This document shows, piece after piece, positions 15,585 through 23,540 of a stretch of 48,785 nt of DNA. Below the pieces are notes generated by a model. It was not told the DNA's origin and made no database searches. It was given only the letters and a program-made list of their open reading frames with translations. Source of the DNA: Acetobacteraceae bacterium. GTDB taxonomy: Bacteria > Pseudomonadota > Alphaproteobacteria > Zavarziniales > Zavarziniaceae. Position numbers and translations under genes: made by a program. The stretch's first letter is position 1. Each line of letters opens with the position of its first letter. The DNA is taken from positions 1 through 48,785 of the forward strand of contig CANCOY010000011.1 in assembly GCA_947379865.1 (NCBI GenBank), written 5' to 3'.

Positions 15585-17111
15585 ATGCATCGCGGTCGTC
15601 TGCGGTATGGCGCCATGATGGCGTCCGCAAATGCTCAGCCGACTGTGAACATGACGAATTCCGACGTGCGCGACCCAGCCAGCCTCGATGGCTACATCAT
15701 AGGGGTCCCTTCCGGCACCATTGATGCCGATACCCTTCTGGCACTTCTGACCCAGCATGTTGGCCCTGGCGTTGTTCTCGTGCCACATGCATCGGTGCCG
15801 GGCCGGGATGTTTCCGGGTCTCGCAGTTTCCGCCGCCATGAACTGTCCGACGCTGTCCGCAAGGTCATGTCGGACGGTCAGATCTGGCTTGCCCGCGACC
15901 TGGCCGTTCTTCTGCAACGGCCTGCGGTTGGCGCCGTTCTTGCCGATCTTGTGCAGCAGGGGGTGGTTCAGCGTATCGGCCGGGGCCAGTACATGATCGC
16001 AGGTGCCGCAGCCACAAGGCCTGAGGTCTCCCCCCGTTTGGGCCTCTCAGGCCTGGCCCTTGCTGCCTTCGATGCGCTTGAAAGCCCGCAGTCGCTTGCT
16101 GCCTTGTCGGCCAGGTTGGGCCAGCCACAACGCGAGGTCGCCAACGCGGTGTCTCGGCTGCTGCGCCGCCGTCTGATCGGCCGCGTTCGCGAGGGCAAGG
16201 CGGGGGGCTTTGTCTTTGTTTATGGCCATGCCACGCCCGATGGCTCTCTGGTTGACGGCCTGCCATCTGCACGCGCTGACGAGGCGAGTGCACTACCGCC
16301 ATTCGCAGCGGCGGCCCTGTCGGCAATACCCTCTGGTGGCGCGGCCCGCATTACCGATATCCGCCGTGTCCTGATGCGCCCGTCCTCGGCCCCCAGTGCC
16401 ATTGCGCGCCTCAGGAAGCTTGGGCTGGTCCGTATCGAGGGGTCGCAGAATCGGCGGATCATTTCCCTGACCGAGGCGGGGCGTCGCCACCCACAGTACG
16501 ACGCCCTTGCCCCAAAGGCTGAACGGTTGGCCACTCTGGATGGCGCGGTTGAACTGGCTGCGGGCGTGCTGGCGGTGATGGCGCACGCCAGCACCGTGCG
16601 CGCCAGTGAACTTGTGACGCTTCGCCCGGCAGTCCTCGGCAATCTCAGATTTGATTTTCCAATCTGGCGTCTGGTCAAGCGTGGCCTTGCCGAGCGGGTC
16701 GAGGATACGCGTGGCCGCAACCGGCTCTATCGCCTGACGGCCCAGGGCCGCGCCTATGCCGAGGAATTGCAAAGGGAAGCGATCGTGCCTTCGGGCGCAG
16801 AGATCCGGGCTTTTGTTGCCAGGTTCCTCGGCACGGCCAGTGCGGCCGCAAGCCGTCCACAGGGTCTGGCTGCCGAGCCGTGCCGCCAGGCCATCCTGAA
16901 CTTTGCCCGCGATCACGGGCTGGTGACGGCCAAGGATGCGGAGAGACACCTTGGCCCGCAGGCACCGGCCCTTAGCGTGATCTATGGGCATCTGCGCACG
17001 CTGGAAGCGCGCGGCGCGATAAGGTCGGTGGAGGTGGAAGGTGGTGGACGTGCGCCGCTGGTCTGGCGTTATGTCATCCCGGCAGGCCATGGCGCCGGTG
17101 CAACGGGGTAA
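15585..17111 (+). CDS. Protein of five tandem winged-helix-like domains
   Basis: A 508-residue soluble protein I cannot match to a named family. After ~85 residues of unclear structure, five segments each read as helix-helix-recognition helix-wing: SDAVRKVMSDGQIWLARDLA...; GLALAAFDALESPQSLAALS...; FAAAALSAIPSGGAARITDI...; LAAGVLAVMAHASTVRASEL...; and CRQAILNFARDHGLVTAKDA.... Each ends in a short beta hairpin followed by a basic or polar stretch (for example GRGQYMI, NRRIISLTEAGRR, NRLYRLTAQGR, PLVWRYV). The third and fourth carry the MarR/PadR-like LTEAG/LTAQG signature. It probably binds an extended DNA site or a nucleoprotein complex. ATG 15585 is chosen for GGAG upstream; other starts at 15546, 15615 and 15651 exist. 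Confidence 0.72.
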   Translation: MHRGRLRYGAMMASANAQPTVNMTNSDVRDPASLDGYIIGVPSGTIDADTLLALLTQHVGPGVVLVPHASVPGRDVSGSRSFRRHELSDAVRKVMSDGQIWLARDLAVLLQRPAVGAVLADLVQQGVVQRIGRGQYMIAGAAATRPEVSPRLGLSGLALAAFDALESPQSLAALSARLGQPQREVANAVSRLLRRRLIGRVREGKAGGFVFVYGHATPDGSLVDGLPSARADEASALPPFAAAALSAIPSGGAARITDIRRVLMRPSSAPSAIARLRKLGLVRIEGSQNRRIISLTEAGRRHPQYDALAPKAERLATLDGAVELAAGVLAVMAHASTVRASELVTLRPAVLGNLRFDFPIWRLVKRGLAERVEDTRGRNRLYRLTAQGRAYAEELQREAIVPSGAEIRAFVARFLGTASAAASRPQGLAAEPCRQAILNFARDHGLVTAKDAERHLGPQAPALSVIYGHLRTLEARGAIRSVEVEGGGRAPLVWRYVIPAGHGAGATG

Positions 17112-17160
17112 TGCTCGCTAGGTTGCGCCTATGCAGGGCGCCAGCGCTTAAAAAATGCAT

Positions 17161-17169
17161 CCAATTTGG
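17161..17169. promoter_or_regulatory. CCAATTTGG palindrome upstream of the lipoprotein gene
   Basis: This CC-W5-GG element lies about 100 bases before the lipoprotein start. It differs from the repeated CCAAAATGG at two central positions. Membership in the same operator family is inferred from shape and location. Confidence 0.3.
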
Positions 17170-17269
17170 TGTTACAGCCTCGTGTGTGGTGTGATATACC
17201 CTACACAGGGCATTGTTTTTATGGAACTATATCACATCAACCAACCCTACCGCCCGTGGCATCAAATAC

Positions 17270-17674
17270 ATGAAACTCAGGGATCTACCGGTTCTGGTTG
17301 TATTCCTTGCCTGGGGAGCCACGACCCTTGGCGGCTGTGCCGCGCCGACTGCCCATAAGCCTGCCGCTCTGGCGTCTGCCGCTGCACCGCTTGCGCTGGA
17401 GCCATCGGCAAAGCGTTCAGCCAGCAGTCTGGTGGGCCTGACGGCGGATGAGGTGCGCAACCGCTTGGGCGCGCCGGATGTCCAGCGTCGCGAGAACACC
17501 GCTGAACTTTGGCAATATGCGGATGCAGGCTGTGTCCTGCTGGTCTTTCTCTACGGTCCCTCGGCGGCAGGCGAACAGGTTGCCCATGTCGACGAGGTTG
17601 CGACGCCCCGGGGGCATGATTGTTTTGAGCAACTGTCTGCCCGAACCACCAGATCTGCGGCACTGACGGATTGA
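17270..17674 (+). CDS. Small lipoprotein with BamE/SmpA-like fold
   Basis: A 134-residue lipoprotein. The signal peptide ends in the lipobox L20-G-G-C23 of TTLGGCAAP, so the mature protein is acylated at Cys23. After an Ala/Pro-rich linker, the segment LVGLTADEVRNRLGAPDVQR is the typical start of the BamE/OmlA fold, followed by the strand LWQYADAGCVLLVFLY. BamE-like proteins bind other envelope proteins. Two further Cys (in AGCVL and HDCFE) could form a disulfide. ATG 17270 is the start that gives a proper signal peptide; the frame extends further upstream without one. It sits alone between the winged-helix protein and the kinase operon. Confidence 0.8.
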   Translation: MKLRDLPVLVVFLAWGATTLGGCAAPTAHKPAALASAAAPLALEPSAKRSASSLVGLTADEVRNRLGAPDVQRRENTAELWQYADAGCVLLVFLYGPSAAGEQVAHVDEVATPRGHDCFEQLSARTTRSAALTD

Positions 17675-17745
17675 GCTTCCTCGGCTCCGCCCAGGGCTAT
17701 CCAGTCCAGAAATTGACCAAGATCTGAATTCACTCCGGGGTGTCT

Positions 17746-17754
17746 CCAAAATGG
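17746..17754. promoter_or_regulatory. CCAAAATGG element upstream of the sensor operon
   Basis: An exact copy of the 9-mer found as an inverted pair at 14391-14427 lies about 85 bases before the chosen start of the periplasmic sensor gene. It overlaps an alternative ATG at 17751, which argues that this stretch is promoter rather than coding. Confidence 0.4.
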
Positions 17755-17837
17755 TGGCACCTTCCCTCGTCATGGCTACGGCCGATCAAATATTCTCCCA
17801 AGTGATGCAGAATTGCTGTTTGGGGAAGCTTTTGGTT

Positions 17838-18377
17838 GTGATTGGGGATGATCTGGCCGCCGCCCACAAGGCCCCTTCGCGGGACTGGCCGCATCGGCTG
17901 GTGCTTGCCCTGGTGCTGGCCTGCCTCCATCTGGTGGCAGCGGCGCCGTGGAGGCAGGCTATGGCGGAGGTGCCGCCCGTTCTTCAGGTTTCAGCGGGCG
18001 GCACGGCAATCACCCTTAGCCGCACTGATATCGAGGCCATGCCCCAGCATGTCATTCGCACCTCAACCCCCTGGACCGAAGGGATTCTGACGTTTCAGGG
18101 CCCTTTGCTGCGTGACGTTCTTGCCCGTGCAGGAATCAGCGCGGCTGATGGCAAAAAGATCCAGGCGACGGCACTTAACGACTATATGGTCGAGATCCCT
18201 CTGGCCGATGCCTTCGAGCACGACGTGATCGTTGCGATCCGCGAGAATGGCGCCTACCTGCCGATCCGCAAACGCGGGCCCTTCTTCATCGTCTATCAAC
18301 TCGATGAGCCGCAATTCGCGGAGGAGCGCTATTACTCCCGCTGCGCCTGGCAGTTGCGCAGTCTGGACGTGCGGTGA
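17838..18377 (+). CDS. Periplasmic molybdopterin-oxidoreductase-fold protein (probable sensor partner)
   Basis: A ~179-residue exported protein. A signal peptide (RLVLALVLACLHLVAAA, cut after QAMA) precedes a small domain resembling the oxidoreductase molybdopterin-binding (SUOX-like) fold: TFQGPLLRDVLARAGI, LNDYMVEIPLADAF and IRKRGPFFIVYQLD are typical. The Cys that ligates molybdenum in catalytic relatives is not seen; the only mature Cys is near the end (SRCAWQLRSLDV). A redox enzyme role is therefore unlikely and a ligand-binding role more so. The GTG at 17838 gives a normal signal peptide; ATG 17751 or 17772 would put ~30 residues before it. The stop overlaps the kinase start by four bases (GTGA), so it probably senses for that kinase. 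Confidence 0.75.
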   Translation: MIGDDLAAAHKAPSRDWPHRLVLALVLACLHLVAAAPWRQAMAEVPPVLQVSAGGTAITLSRTDIEAMPQHVIRTSTPWTEGILTFQGPLLRDVLARAGISAADGKKIQATALNDYMVEIPLADAFEHDVIVAIRENGAYLPIRKRGPFFIVYQLDEPQFAEERYYSRCAWQLRSLDVR

Positions 18378-20125
18378 GGGACCTGGCTTCCCGGGTCTGG
18401 CGTGTCTTTGGCGCCCTTGGGCTGGCCATCATGGTTCTGGGGTCGGTTACAGTGGTGGTTGCGGGCCTGAGCGCCTTGCGGACCGCGGACGAGGAACTGG
18501 CGCGGCGATCTCTCGATAATCTCGACTTCGTGGGCAGCCAGTTTGAGGTTGAGTATCTGCAACTGCTCCTCAGCATTGCTGATGCGCGGGACAAGAAGCT
18601 GCCGCTGTCCGAGGTGGAGGTGCGCCGCGACATTCTCCTTGGTCGCATTGACATGCTTGGCACCGGTGAGATCGGCCGTGCTCTTGAGGCATCGCCTGAA
18701 ATCAGGGGGCTTCTGAGCCAGTTGGAACACACGGTGACTGGCCTCAGTTTTTCTGAGGCAACAGCATCTCAGGATCTGGCCTCTGCGGCACGGGTGCTTC
18801 TGACCGGGCGCTCTGAAGCCACGAGGGTCAGGGTGGCGAGCCACACCATCTATAACGACCTTCTGTCGAGTAACCGCACGGCGGCCCGCAAGGCGTTCGA
18901 AACCTTCACGCTCAGTCTTGCCGTCACGGCACTGATCACCGTCATGGCCCTCTACGGCTTTGCGCTTTCCCTGGCGAGACGACGCACCCATGGCATAGAG
19001 ATCGAGACGGCCCGGCTGCGCGCCCAGCAGCAGGCGAGCCTCGCGCAGCTGCTGGAGGACATTTCGAATCTGCTGCTGCGATACGGAGTGGACGGCGCGC
19101 TGCAGTTCGCAAAGGGCATCGAAATCACTGACGCCCAGGTGTTCGACTTTTTCCGCTGCTCCGGCCGTCCCGCCTGCCTGGAGGCCCTCGAGAAGCTGAC
19201 GCCTGCAGAACCTGGCATCACCCATGAAGTTGTTGGCGCTCTCGATGAGGCCGGGCGCGAGCGCATAGAACGGTGGAGCCATCGGCTGATTGTGGCTGAC
19301 GACGGCGCGATCGAAGGGTTTATCTCCACCGCACAGGACATCACCGAACTGAAAACCCTCAACGAACAGCTCATTCAGAGTTCGAAATTGGTGGCGCTGG
19401 GTGAGATCTCGGCAGGCATTGCCCACGAACTCATGCAGCCCCTGAATGCCCTGAAGATTGGCGTCGCCAATCTGCGCCGGCGTCAGGCCATGTCGCCGCC
19501 GGAAAGCCCGGAGGAGGAGGCAAGCCGCTTCGACCGGCTTGAGCGCCAGGTCTCGCGGGCAGGCGATGTTGTCCACACCATGCGGCTGCTTGGTCGCCAG
19601 AGTGATCTGAAGCTGTCTTCGGTCGCCATTGGCGAGTTGCTGAATGAGACATTCCAACTGTTCGACAGGCCGTTGGCGGTTCTTGGCATCCAGTTGACCA
19701 TGGACAAGCCACCCGATGGCCTGTTCGTGCTGGCCCACCCCCAGTTTCTCCTGCAGGTGCTGATCAACCTGCTTGCCAATGCGCGGGATGCCCTTGAAGA
19801 AGGTACCGAGGCTGATGCCAAACGGCTGGTGCACCTAGGTGTCGTGGTGGAGGTCGATGGTCAGGTTCAGATCGAGGTGCGTGATAATGGCCCGGGCATT
19901 CCGCCGCATCTGATGCACCGGCTGGTTGAGCCCTTTTTCACCACCAAATCACCAGGCAAAGGCATGGGACTTGGCCTCGCACTTTCGAACCGGCTGGTCC
20001 TGCTTTTTGGTGGCACCCTGGAGTTTGGCAACCAGGCAATCGGGGGGGCGTTTTTCCGCATCGTGCTGCGTCGCGCCGCCGCAGAGAGAAATGCCAGAGC
20101 GGTCAGGACGACATCCGTTCCTTAG
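18374..20125 (+). CDS. Transmembrane sensor histidine kinase coupled to the periplasmic protein
   Basis: A 583-residue kinase. TM1 (~12-34) and TM2 (~180-200) enclose a ~145-residue helical periplasmic domain. A coiled stretch and a PAS-like segment ending in AQDITELKTLNEQL lead to the dimerisation helix GIAHELMQPLNALK with phospho-His at 351. The ATPase domain has NLLANARDALEE, DNGPGIPPHL, EPFFTTKSPGKGMGLGLALS. It starts with GTG at 18374, overlapping the TGA of the preceding gene by four bases, a sign of coupled translation. No receiver is attached or adjacent; the REC-winged-helix protein 3 kb upstream on the same strand is the nearest likely target. The HELMQPLN H-box is a slight variant of the usual HEINQPL. 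Confidence 0.9.
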   Translation: MRDLASRVWRVFGALGLAIMVLGSVTVVVAGLSALRTADEELARRSLDNLDFVGSQFEVEYLQLLLSIADARDKKLPLSEVEVRRDILLGRIDMLGTGEIGRALEASPEIRGLLSQLEHTVTGLSFSEATASQDLASAARVLLTGRSEATRVRVASHTIYNDLLSSNRTAARKAFETFTLSLAVTALITVMALYGFALSLARRRTHGIEIETARLRAQQQASLAQLLEDISNLLLRYGVDGALQFAKGIEITDAQVFDFFRCSGRPACLEALEKLTPAEPGITHEVVGALDEAGRERIERWSHRLIVADDGAIEGFISTAQDITELKTLNEQLIQSSKLVALGEISAGIAHELMQPLNALKIGVANLRRRQAMSPPESPEEEASRFDRLERQVSRAGDVVHTMRLLGRQSDLKLSSVAIGELLNETFQLFDRPLAVLGIQLTMDKPPDGLFVLAHPQFLLQVLINLLANARDALEEGTEADAKRLVHLGVVVEVDGQVQIEVRDNGPGIPPHLMHRLVEPFFTTKSPGKGMGLGLALSNRLVLLFGGTLEFGNQAIGGAFFRIVLRRAAAERNARAVRTTSVP

Positions 20126-20434
20126 GCAATTGCGCTTGCAACTGCCCATCGCCTCGTGGTCGCGCAGAACCACATCCCCGTCTGATCTGGCTGCTGTGTA
20201 TAATCCTGTGGATATTATTGTCAGGGGGTCTCCTGCAGGTTTTTTTAAGCCAGATTCTGAACGCAAGATTTGTTTTGGAAATATACTTAAGTCCTTGATT
20301 TTATATCATTTAGTAGATTGTCTTAGGCACTTGACGTGCAAGGGAGGGTCATTTTTGTGGGGCGCCAGCCTGCCATTTTGGAACAAACAAGCTGTGTAAA
20401 GATCAGAAACACGTAGCCTTGCCGAACAGGCTCC
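20126..20434. other. Convergent AT-rich intergenic region
   Basis: This 309-base gap between the convergent kinase and LysR genes has an AT-rich core at ~20205-20330. It contains another CCATTTTGG at 20373-20381 and a CCTGCAGG followed by seven T at 20232-20246. That last element lacks a loop and is not a convincing terminator. No gene was recognised. Confidence 0.45.
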
Positions 20435-21409
20435 TCATGGTCCCGCGCGCCCCTGTCGATGGGCCGCTGGACGGGCAACGGACCATATGGACGCCAGATC
20501 ACCGTCTGCTGCCTCGCCGATCATTGCATCCATGTCTTCGAGGAATGCCGCCAGAACCCGATTGCTGCCCGATCCTGCCCGTGTCGCGGCATAAAAGGTG
20601 CTCGCATAGCCAAATTCTTCGGTGCGGATGGGCCTTAGCCGCCCGTCTCTGACATAGGGCGCGGCATAGTGCCTGGGCAGGAAGCCGATATAGCCGCCAG
20701 AAAGGACCAGCATGGTCTGGGCCTCCATGTGATGGACCGTGGCGCTGGGGCGCGGATGGCCCACCCTGTCCAGATCCGCCCGGTGCATATAGGCGCGGGC
20801 CACAAAGGCCGAGGCGGCCAGATCAGCCCTGCCGATCTCTGTGTCGGGCCAGGTGAACAGCGGGTGTGATTTCCCACAGTAGAGGGCCTGTGGCTCCTGG
20901 AAGAGGGGGCGGTAGACAAGGCCCGAACCCTGGCGCGAGAGGGGGCCGATGGCGATGTCCCGGCGGCCGTCCACCACCGCCTGCTCCAGATCCTGGGGCG
21001 CGCCAATTTCAAGGTCCACATGCACCTGATGCTCGCGTCGGGCGAACCGGCCGAGGGCGTCCTGCAAGGGTGCATAGGGATGATCGATGGTCCCATCGAC
21101 AATACCGATCCGCAGGGTGCCAACCAGATGCCCTGAATAGGCGCCTGCGTGGGTGGCAAAACTGTCGAGGGCGCGGAAGACCTCCATTGCCTGCTCATGA
21201 ACCGCCCGGCCTGCCTCGGTGAGGCGAAAACCCCGACGCCCCCGCTGGCACAGACGGAAACCAAGACGGTCCTCGAGGGCCGACATATGGGTGCTGATTG
21301 TGGACTGCGACAGATTGAGCGCGATCTGCGCACCGGCGAAGCCACCCGTCTCAACAATGGTTGCAAAGATGCGCAGCAGGCGCAGATCCACGTTATCCAG
21401 TCGACGCAT
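20435..21409 (-). CDS. LysR-family transcriptional regulator of the guanidino-compound operon
   Basis: A 324-residue LysR protein. The N-terminal winged helix (~3-62) reads VDLRLLRIFATIVETGGFAG then LNLSQSTISTHMSALEDRLG. The effector domain follows, with GTLRIGIVDGTIDHP as its first strand. ATG 21409 is preferred because GAGG lies five bases upstream and the HTH then starts normally; upstream in-frame sequence is promoter. It is divergent from the ABC transporter/creatininase operon, the usual arrangement for a LysR activator of that operon. The inducer is likely the transported substrate or a pathway intermediate, by inference. Dyads at 21421-21462 in the shared promoter are likely binding sites. 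Confidence 0.88.
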   Translation of the reverse strand: MRRLDNVDLRLLRIFATIVETGGFAGAQIALNLSQSTISTHMSALEDRLGFRLCQRGRRGFRLTEAGRAVHEQAMEVFRALDSFATHAGAYSGHLVGTLRIGIVDGTIDHPYAPLQDALGRFARREHQVHVDLEIGAPQDLEQAVVDGRRDIAIGPLSRQGSGLVYRPLFQEPQALYCGKSHPLFTWPDTEIGRADLAASAFVARAYMHRADLDRVGHPRPSATVHHMEAQTMLVLSGGYIGFLPRHYAAPYVRDGRLRPIRTEEFGYASTFYAATRAGSGSNRVLAAFLEDMDAMIGEAADGDLASIWSVARPAAHRQGRAGP

Positions 21410-21420
21410 GGCAGCCTCAC

Positions 21421-21462
21421 ATCGGGAAATCCCGATATTCATATCAGGAACTCGTGATTCCT
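21421..21462. promoter_or_regulatory. Cluster of three dyads in the LysR/ABC divergent promoter
   Basis: Three adjoining dyads occur in 42 bases: ATCGGGAAATCCCGAT (21421-21436, 7-bp arms), GATATTCATATC (21434-21445, 5-bp arms) and AGGAA-N7-TTCCT (21446-21462). They begin 12 bases upstream of the LysR start and about 115-155 bases before the binding-protein start. Binding by the LysR protein is inferred from position. Confidence 0.5.
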
Positions 21463-21577
21463 CGCCATAAGGATCGCCCGCAACATGACAACTCAGAAGT
21501 GGCGGCCGGCAACGGGACAAGCCACTCCAAGGGGTGAGGCGTTCAGACTGGCCAGGACAACCGACAGGGGGATTATA

Positions 21578-22588
21578 ATGTCACGTCGTATCGTCAGGCT
21601 TGCCGCGATTGCCGGCCTTGCCCTTGCAGCCACCGCCGGCAGCGCCCATGCGGCCTCCGACACCATCAAGGCGCTGTTCCCGACCTGGCCCGGCTTTGCG
21701 CCGGTCTATGTCGCCAGCCAGATGGGCTACTTCAAGGCAGAAGGCCTTGAGGTTATCGAGAAGTTTGAGGACGACCGGGCCAATGTGCTGGCCGCCATGG
21801 CGCGCGGCGACATCGACGTCGACATGCGCACCGTAGGCGAGCATCAGGGCCGCCCGCGCGATCCGGCTACGCCTGGCGTGATCATCGGCACCATCGATCA
21901 GTCGCTGGGTGGCGACGGCGTGGTGGGCGATGCCTCGGTCAAGAGCTTTGCCGACATGAAGGGCCGCGTCTTCGCGGTTGAGCCCAATATCCCGGCGCGC
22001 CTGCTGGCACAGCTGGAGCTCAAGAAGGTTGGCCTGACGCTGGCCGATCTCAAGGTCAAGGACATCGCCACCGCCGACTCCATTGCGGTATTTGGCGATT
22101 CCAGCGTGACCGCCGTTGCCACTTACGAGCCCTATCTGTCGCAGCTGCTGAAGGTCACCGGCCGTGATCATCCGCATATCCTGGTCTCGTCCAAGGATTA
22201 TCCGGGCATCATCACCGACATCATCACCGCCCGGAATGAGGCCCTGAAGCAGAACCCGGCCAAGTTTGCCAAGTTCCTGCGTGGCATCTATCGCGCCATC
22301 GACCTCTACAAGACCGATCCGGCCAAGTACATTTCCATCGCCGCGCCGCACTTCAACCTCAAGCCCGAGGAACTGAAGGAAGTGCTCGACACCAGCCTTG
22401 CCTACACGACCTATGAGGAGGCGATTGCCTTCGTGGGTACCAAGGGCGGCAAGGGCAAGCTGCACGAGGTGTTCGACACCGTCATGCAGCTGAACCTGGA
22501 AAATGGTGCGGCCGACCACAAGCTCGACGCTGCCCAGCAGATCGACAATTCGGTCGTGACCGGGCTCTTCGACGGCCATACGCGCTGA
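21578..22588 (+). CDS. ABC transporter substrate-binding protein, NMT1/SsuA type
   Basis: A 336-residue periplasmic binding protein. The signal peptide MSRRIVRLAAIAGLALAATA ends near GSAHA. The mature part has the NMT1/SsuA/TauA layout: FPTWPGFAPVYVASQMGYFK, then AAMARGDIDV, and a C-lobe with AVFGDSSVTAVATYEPYLSQ. AGGGGGA upstream supports ATG 21578; an upstream in-frame extension would precede the signal peptide. It is the first gene of the operon and is separated from the permease by hairpins that may raise its mRNA level. Relatives bind sulfonates, nitrate, pyrimidines or similar small polar molecules. The downstream enzymes suggest a guanidino compound such as creatinine, by inference. 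Confidence 0.88.
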   Translation: MSRRIVRLAAIAGLALAATAGSAHAASDTIKALFPTWPGFAPVYVASQMGYFKAEGLEVIEKFEDDRANVLAAMARGDIDVDMRTVGEHQGRPRDPATPGVIIGTIDQSLGGDGVVGDASVKSFADMKGRVFAVEPNIPARLLAQLELKKVGLTLADLKVKDIATADSIAVFGDSSVTAVATYEPYLSQLLKVTGRDHPHILVSSKDYPGIITDIITARNEALKQNPAKFAKFLRGIYRAIDLYKTDPAKYISIAAPHFNLKPEELKEVLDTSLAYTTYEEAIAFVGTKGGKGKLHEVFDTVMQLNLENGAADHKLDAAQQIDNSVVTGLFDGHTR

Positions 22589-22619
22589 TCTGGCCTCAAT
22601 CGGCCACATGATCTGACGA

Positions 22620-22708
22620 CCGGGGCGGTGGTGCCGCCCCGGTAAGGCATGCGGGGCGGCTTTGCCGCCTCGGGCATGGCGTACGGTGCAGCTTTGCTGC
22701 TCTGGGCA
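22620..22708 (+). repeat. Intercistronic hairpins and an imperfect 31-bp direct repeat
   Basis: A 9-bp perfect stem CCGGGGCGG/CCGCCCCGG (22620-22628 with 22634-22642) is followed by two direct copies of a 31-base unit (22646-22676 and 22678-22708, 23 of 31 identical). Each copy holds a small hairpin with a TTT loop. One base pair of that hairpin changes from G-C to A-T between copies. Such elements after a binding-protein gene typically stabilise the upstream mRNA, giving more binding protein than permease. Confidence 0.6.
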
Positions 22709-22723
22709 GGCGAGGAGTAGGAC

Positions 22724-23533
22724 ATGTCATCAACAGGTGCGGTCAGCCGCGTCTGGGGTGGGCTCGTCGCGTTTCGCGGCACGAGTTCGCGCCGCGCAGA
22801 TCTCTGGCTTGCGGTAGCAGCCTTCGCCATGGTTGGCGGGCTCTGGCAGGCCTCAACCTCCTTCGGCTGGACATCGCCCCAGTTCCTGCCGGGGCCGGTG
22901 GCCGTTTTCGATGCCTTGGTCACCATGTTCCGGGACCAGAATTTCCTCTGGCACATCGGCGTCAGCTTTGTCCGTGTGTGGAGTGCGTTCCTGATCTCCC
23001 TGGTCATGGCTCTGCCCCTTGGCATCCTGATGAGCACCTATCGCCTCGCCGGCGCGCTGAACGAGCCGCTGATCGATTTCATCCGCTATCTGCCAGTTCC
23101 CGCCCTGGTGCCGCTGACCATCATCTGGCTTGGTATCGGGGAGGAGACAAAGATCGCGCTCCTCTGGATGGGCACCTTCTTCCAGCTTGTGCTGCTGATC
23201 GCCGACGACATGAAGCGGGTGCCGCAGGAATATGTGGAAATCGGCTTCACCCTTGGTGCGAAACCCTTTCGCATCCTCAAGGATGTGGCCTTGCCCGCCA
23301 TGCTGCCCAGTCTGGTAGACAATCTGCGCATCACCCTTGGCTGGTGCTGGACCTATCTGATCATCGCCGAAATCGTTGCCTCGGACTCTGGCATCGGCTT
23401 CGTCATCTGGACGGCGCGGCGCTATGTGAAGACGCCTGAGGTGATGGCCGGCATCCTGACCATCGGTCTGCTGGGCTTGCTGTGCGATCAGGCCATCCGC
23501 ATGGCGCACCGGCGCTGGTTCCGCTATCTGTGA
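22724..23533 (+). CDS. ABC transporter permease, SsuC/TauC type
   Basis: A 269-residue inner-membrane protein of the SsuC/TauC group with about six helices; the first lies near LWLAVAAFAMVGGLWQA. The cytoplasmic EAA loop that contacts the ATPase is EIGFTLGAKPFRILKDVALP, ending in PAMLPSLVDNLR. GAGGAG upstream of ATG 22724 supports the start. It lies 135 bases after the binding-protein gene and 7 bases before the ATPase gene, so it belongs to the same transcript. It should form a homodimeric channel with the downstream ATPase. Confidence 0.9.
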   Translation: MSSTGAVSRVWGGLVAFRGTSSRRADLWLAVAAFAMVGGLWQASTSFGWTSPQFLPGPVAVFDALVTMFRDQNFLWHIGVSFVRVWSAFLISLVMALPLGILMSTYRLAGALNEPLIDFIRYLPVPALVPLTIIWLGIGEETKIALLWMGTFFQLVLLIADDMKRVPQEYVEIGFTLGAKPFRILKDVALPAMLPSLVDNLRITLGWCWTYLIIAEIVASDSGIGFVIWTARRYVKTPEVMAGILTIGLLGLLCDQAIRMAHRRWFRYL

Positions 23534-23540
23534 GGTTACG

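Noticed and set aside
20232..20246. CCTGCAGG followed by seven T as terminator of the kinase gene
   Set aside because: The palindrome has no loop and too short a stem to fold as a terminator hairpin.
21520..21577. Partial resemblance to a guanidine-III (ykkC-III) riboswitch (CAGGACAA) before the binding-protein gene
   Set aside because: Only a short stretch matches; the pairing partner GCGCCGU and the conserved 5' CCGGACGAGG are absent, so the match is likely chance.
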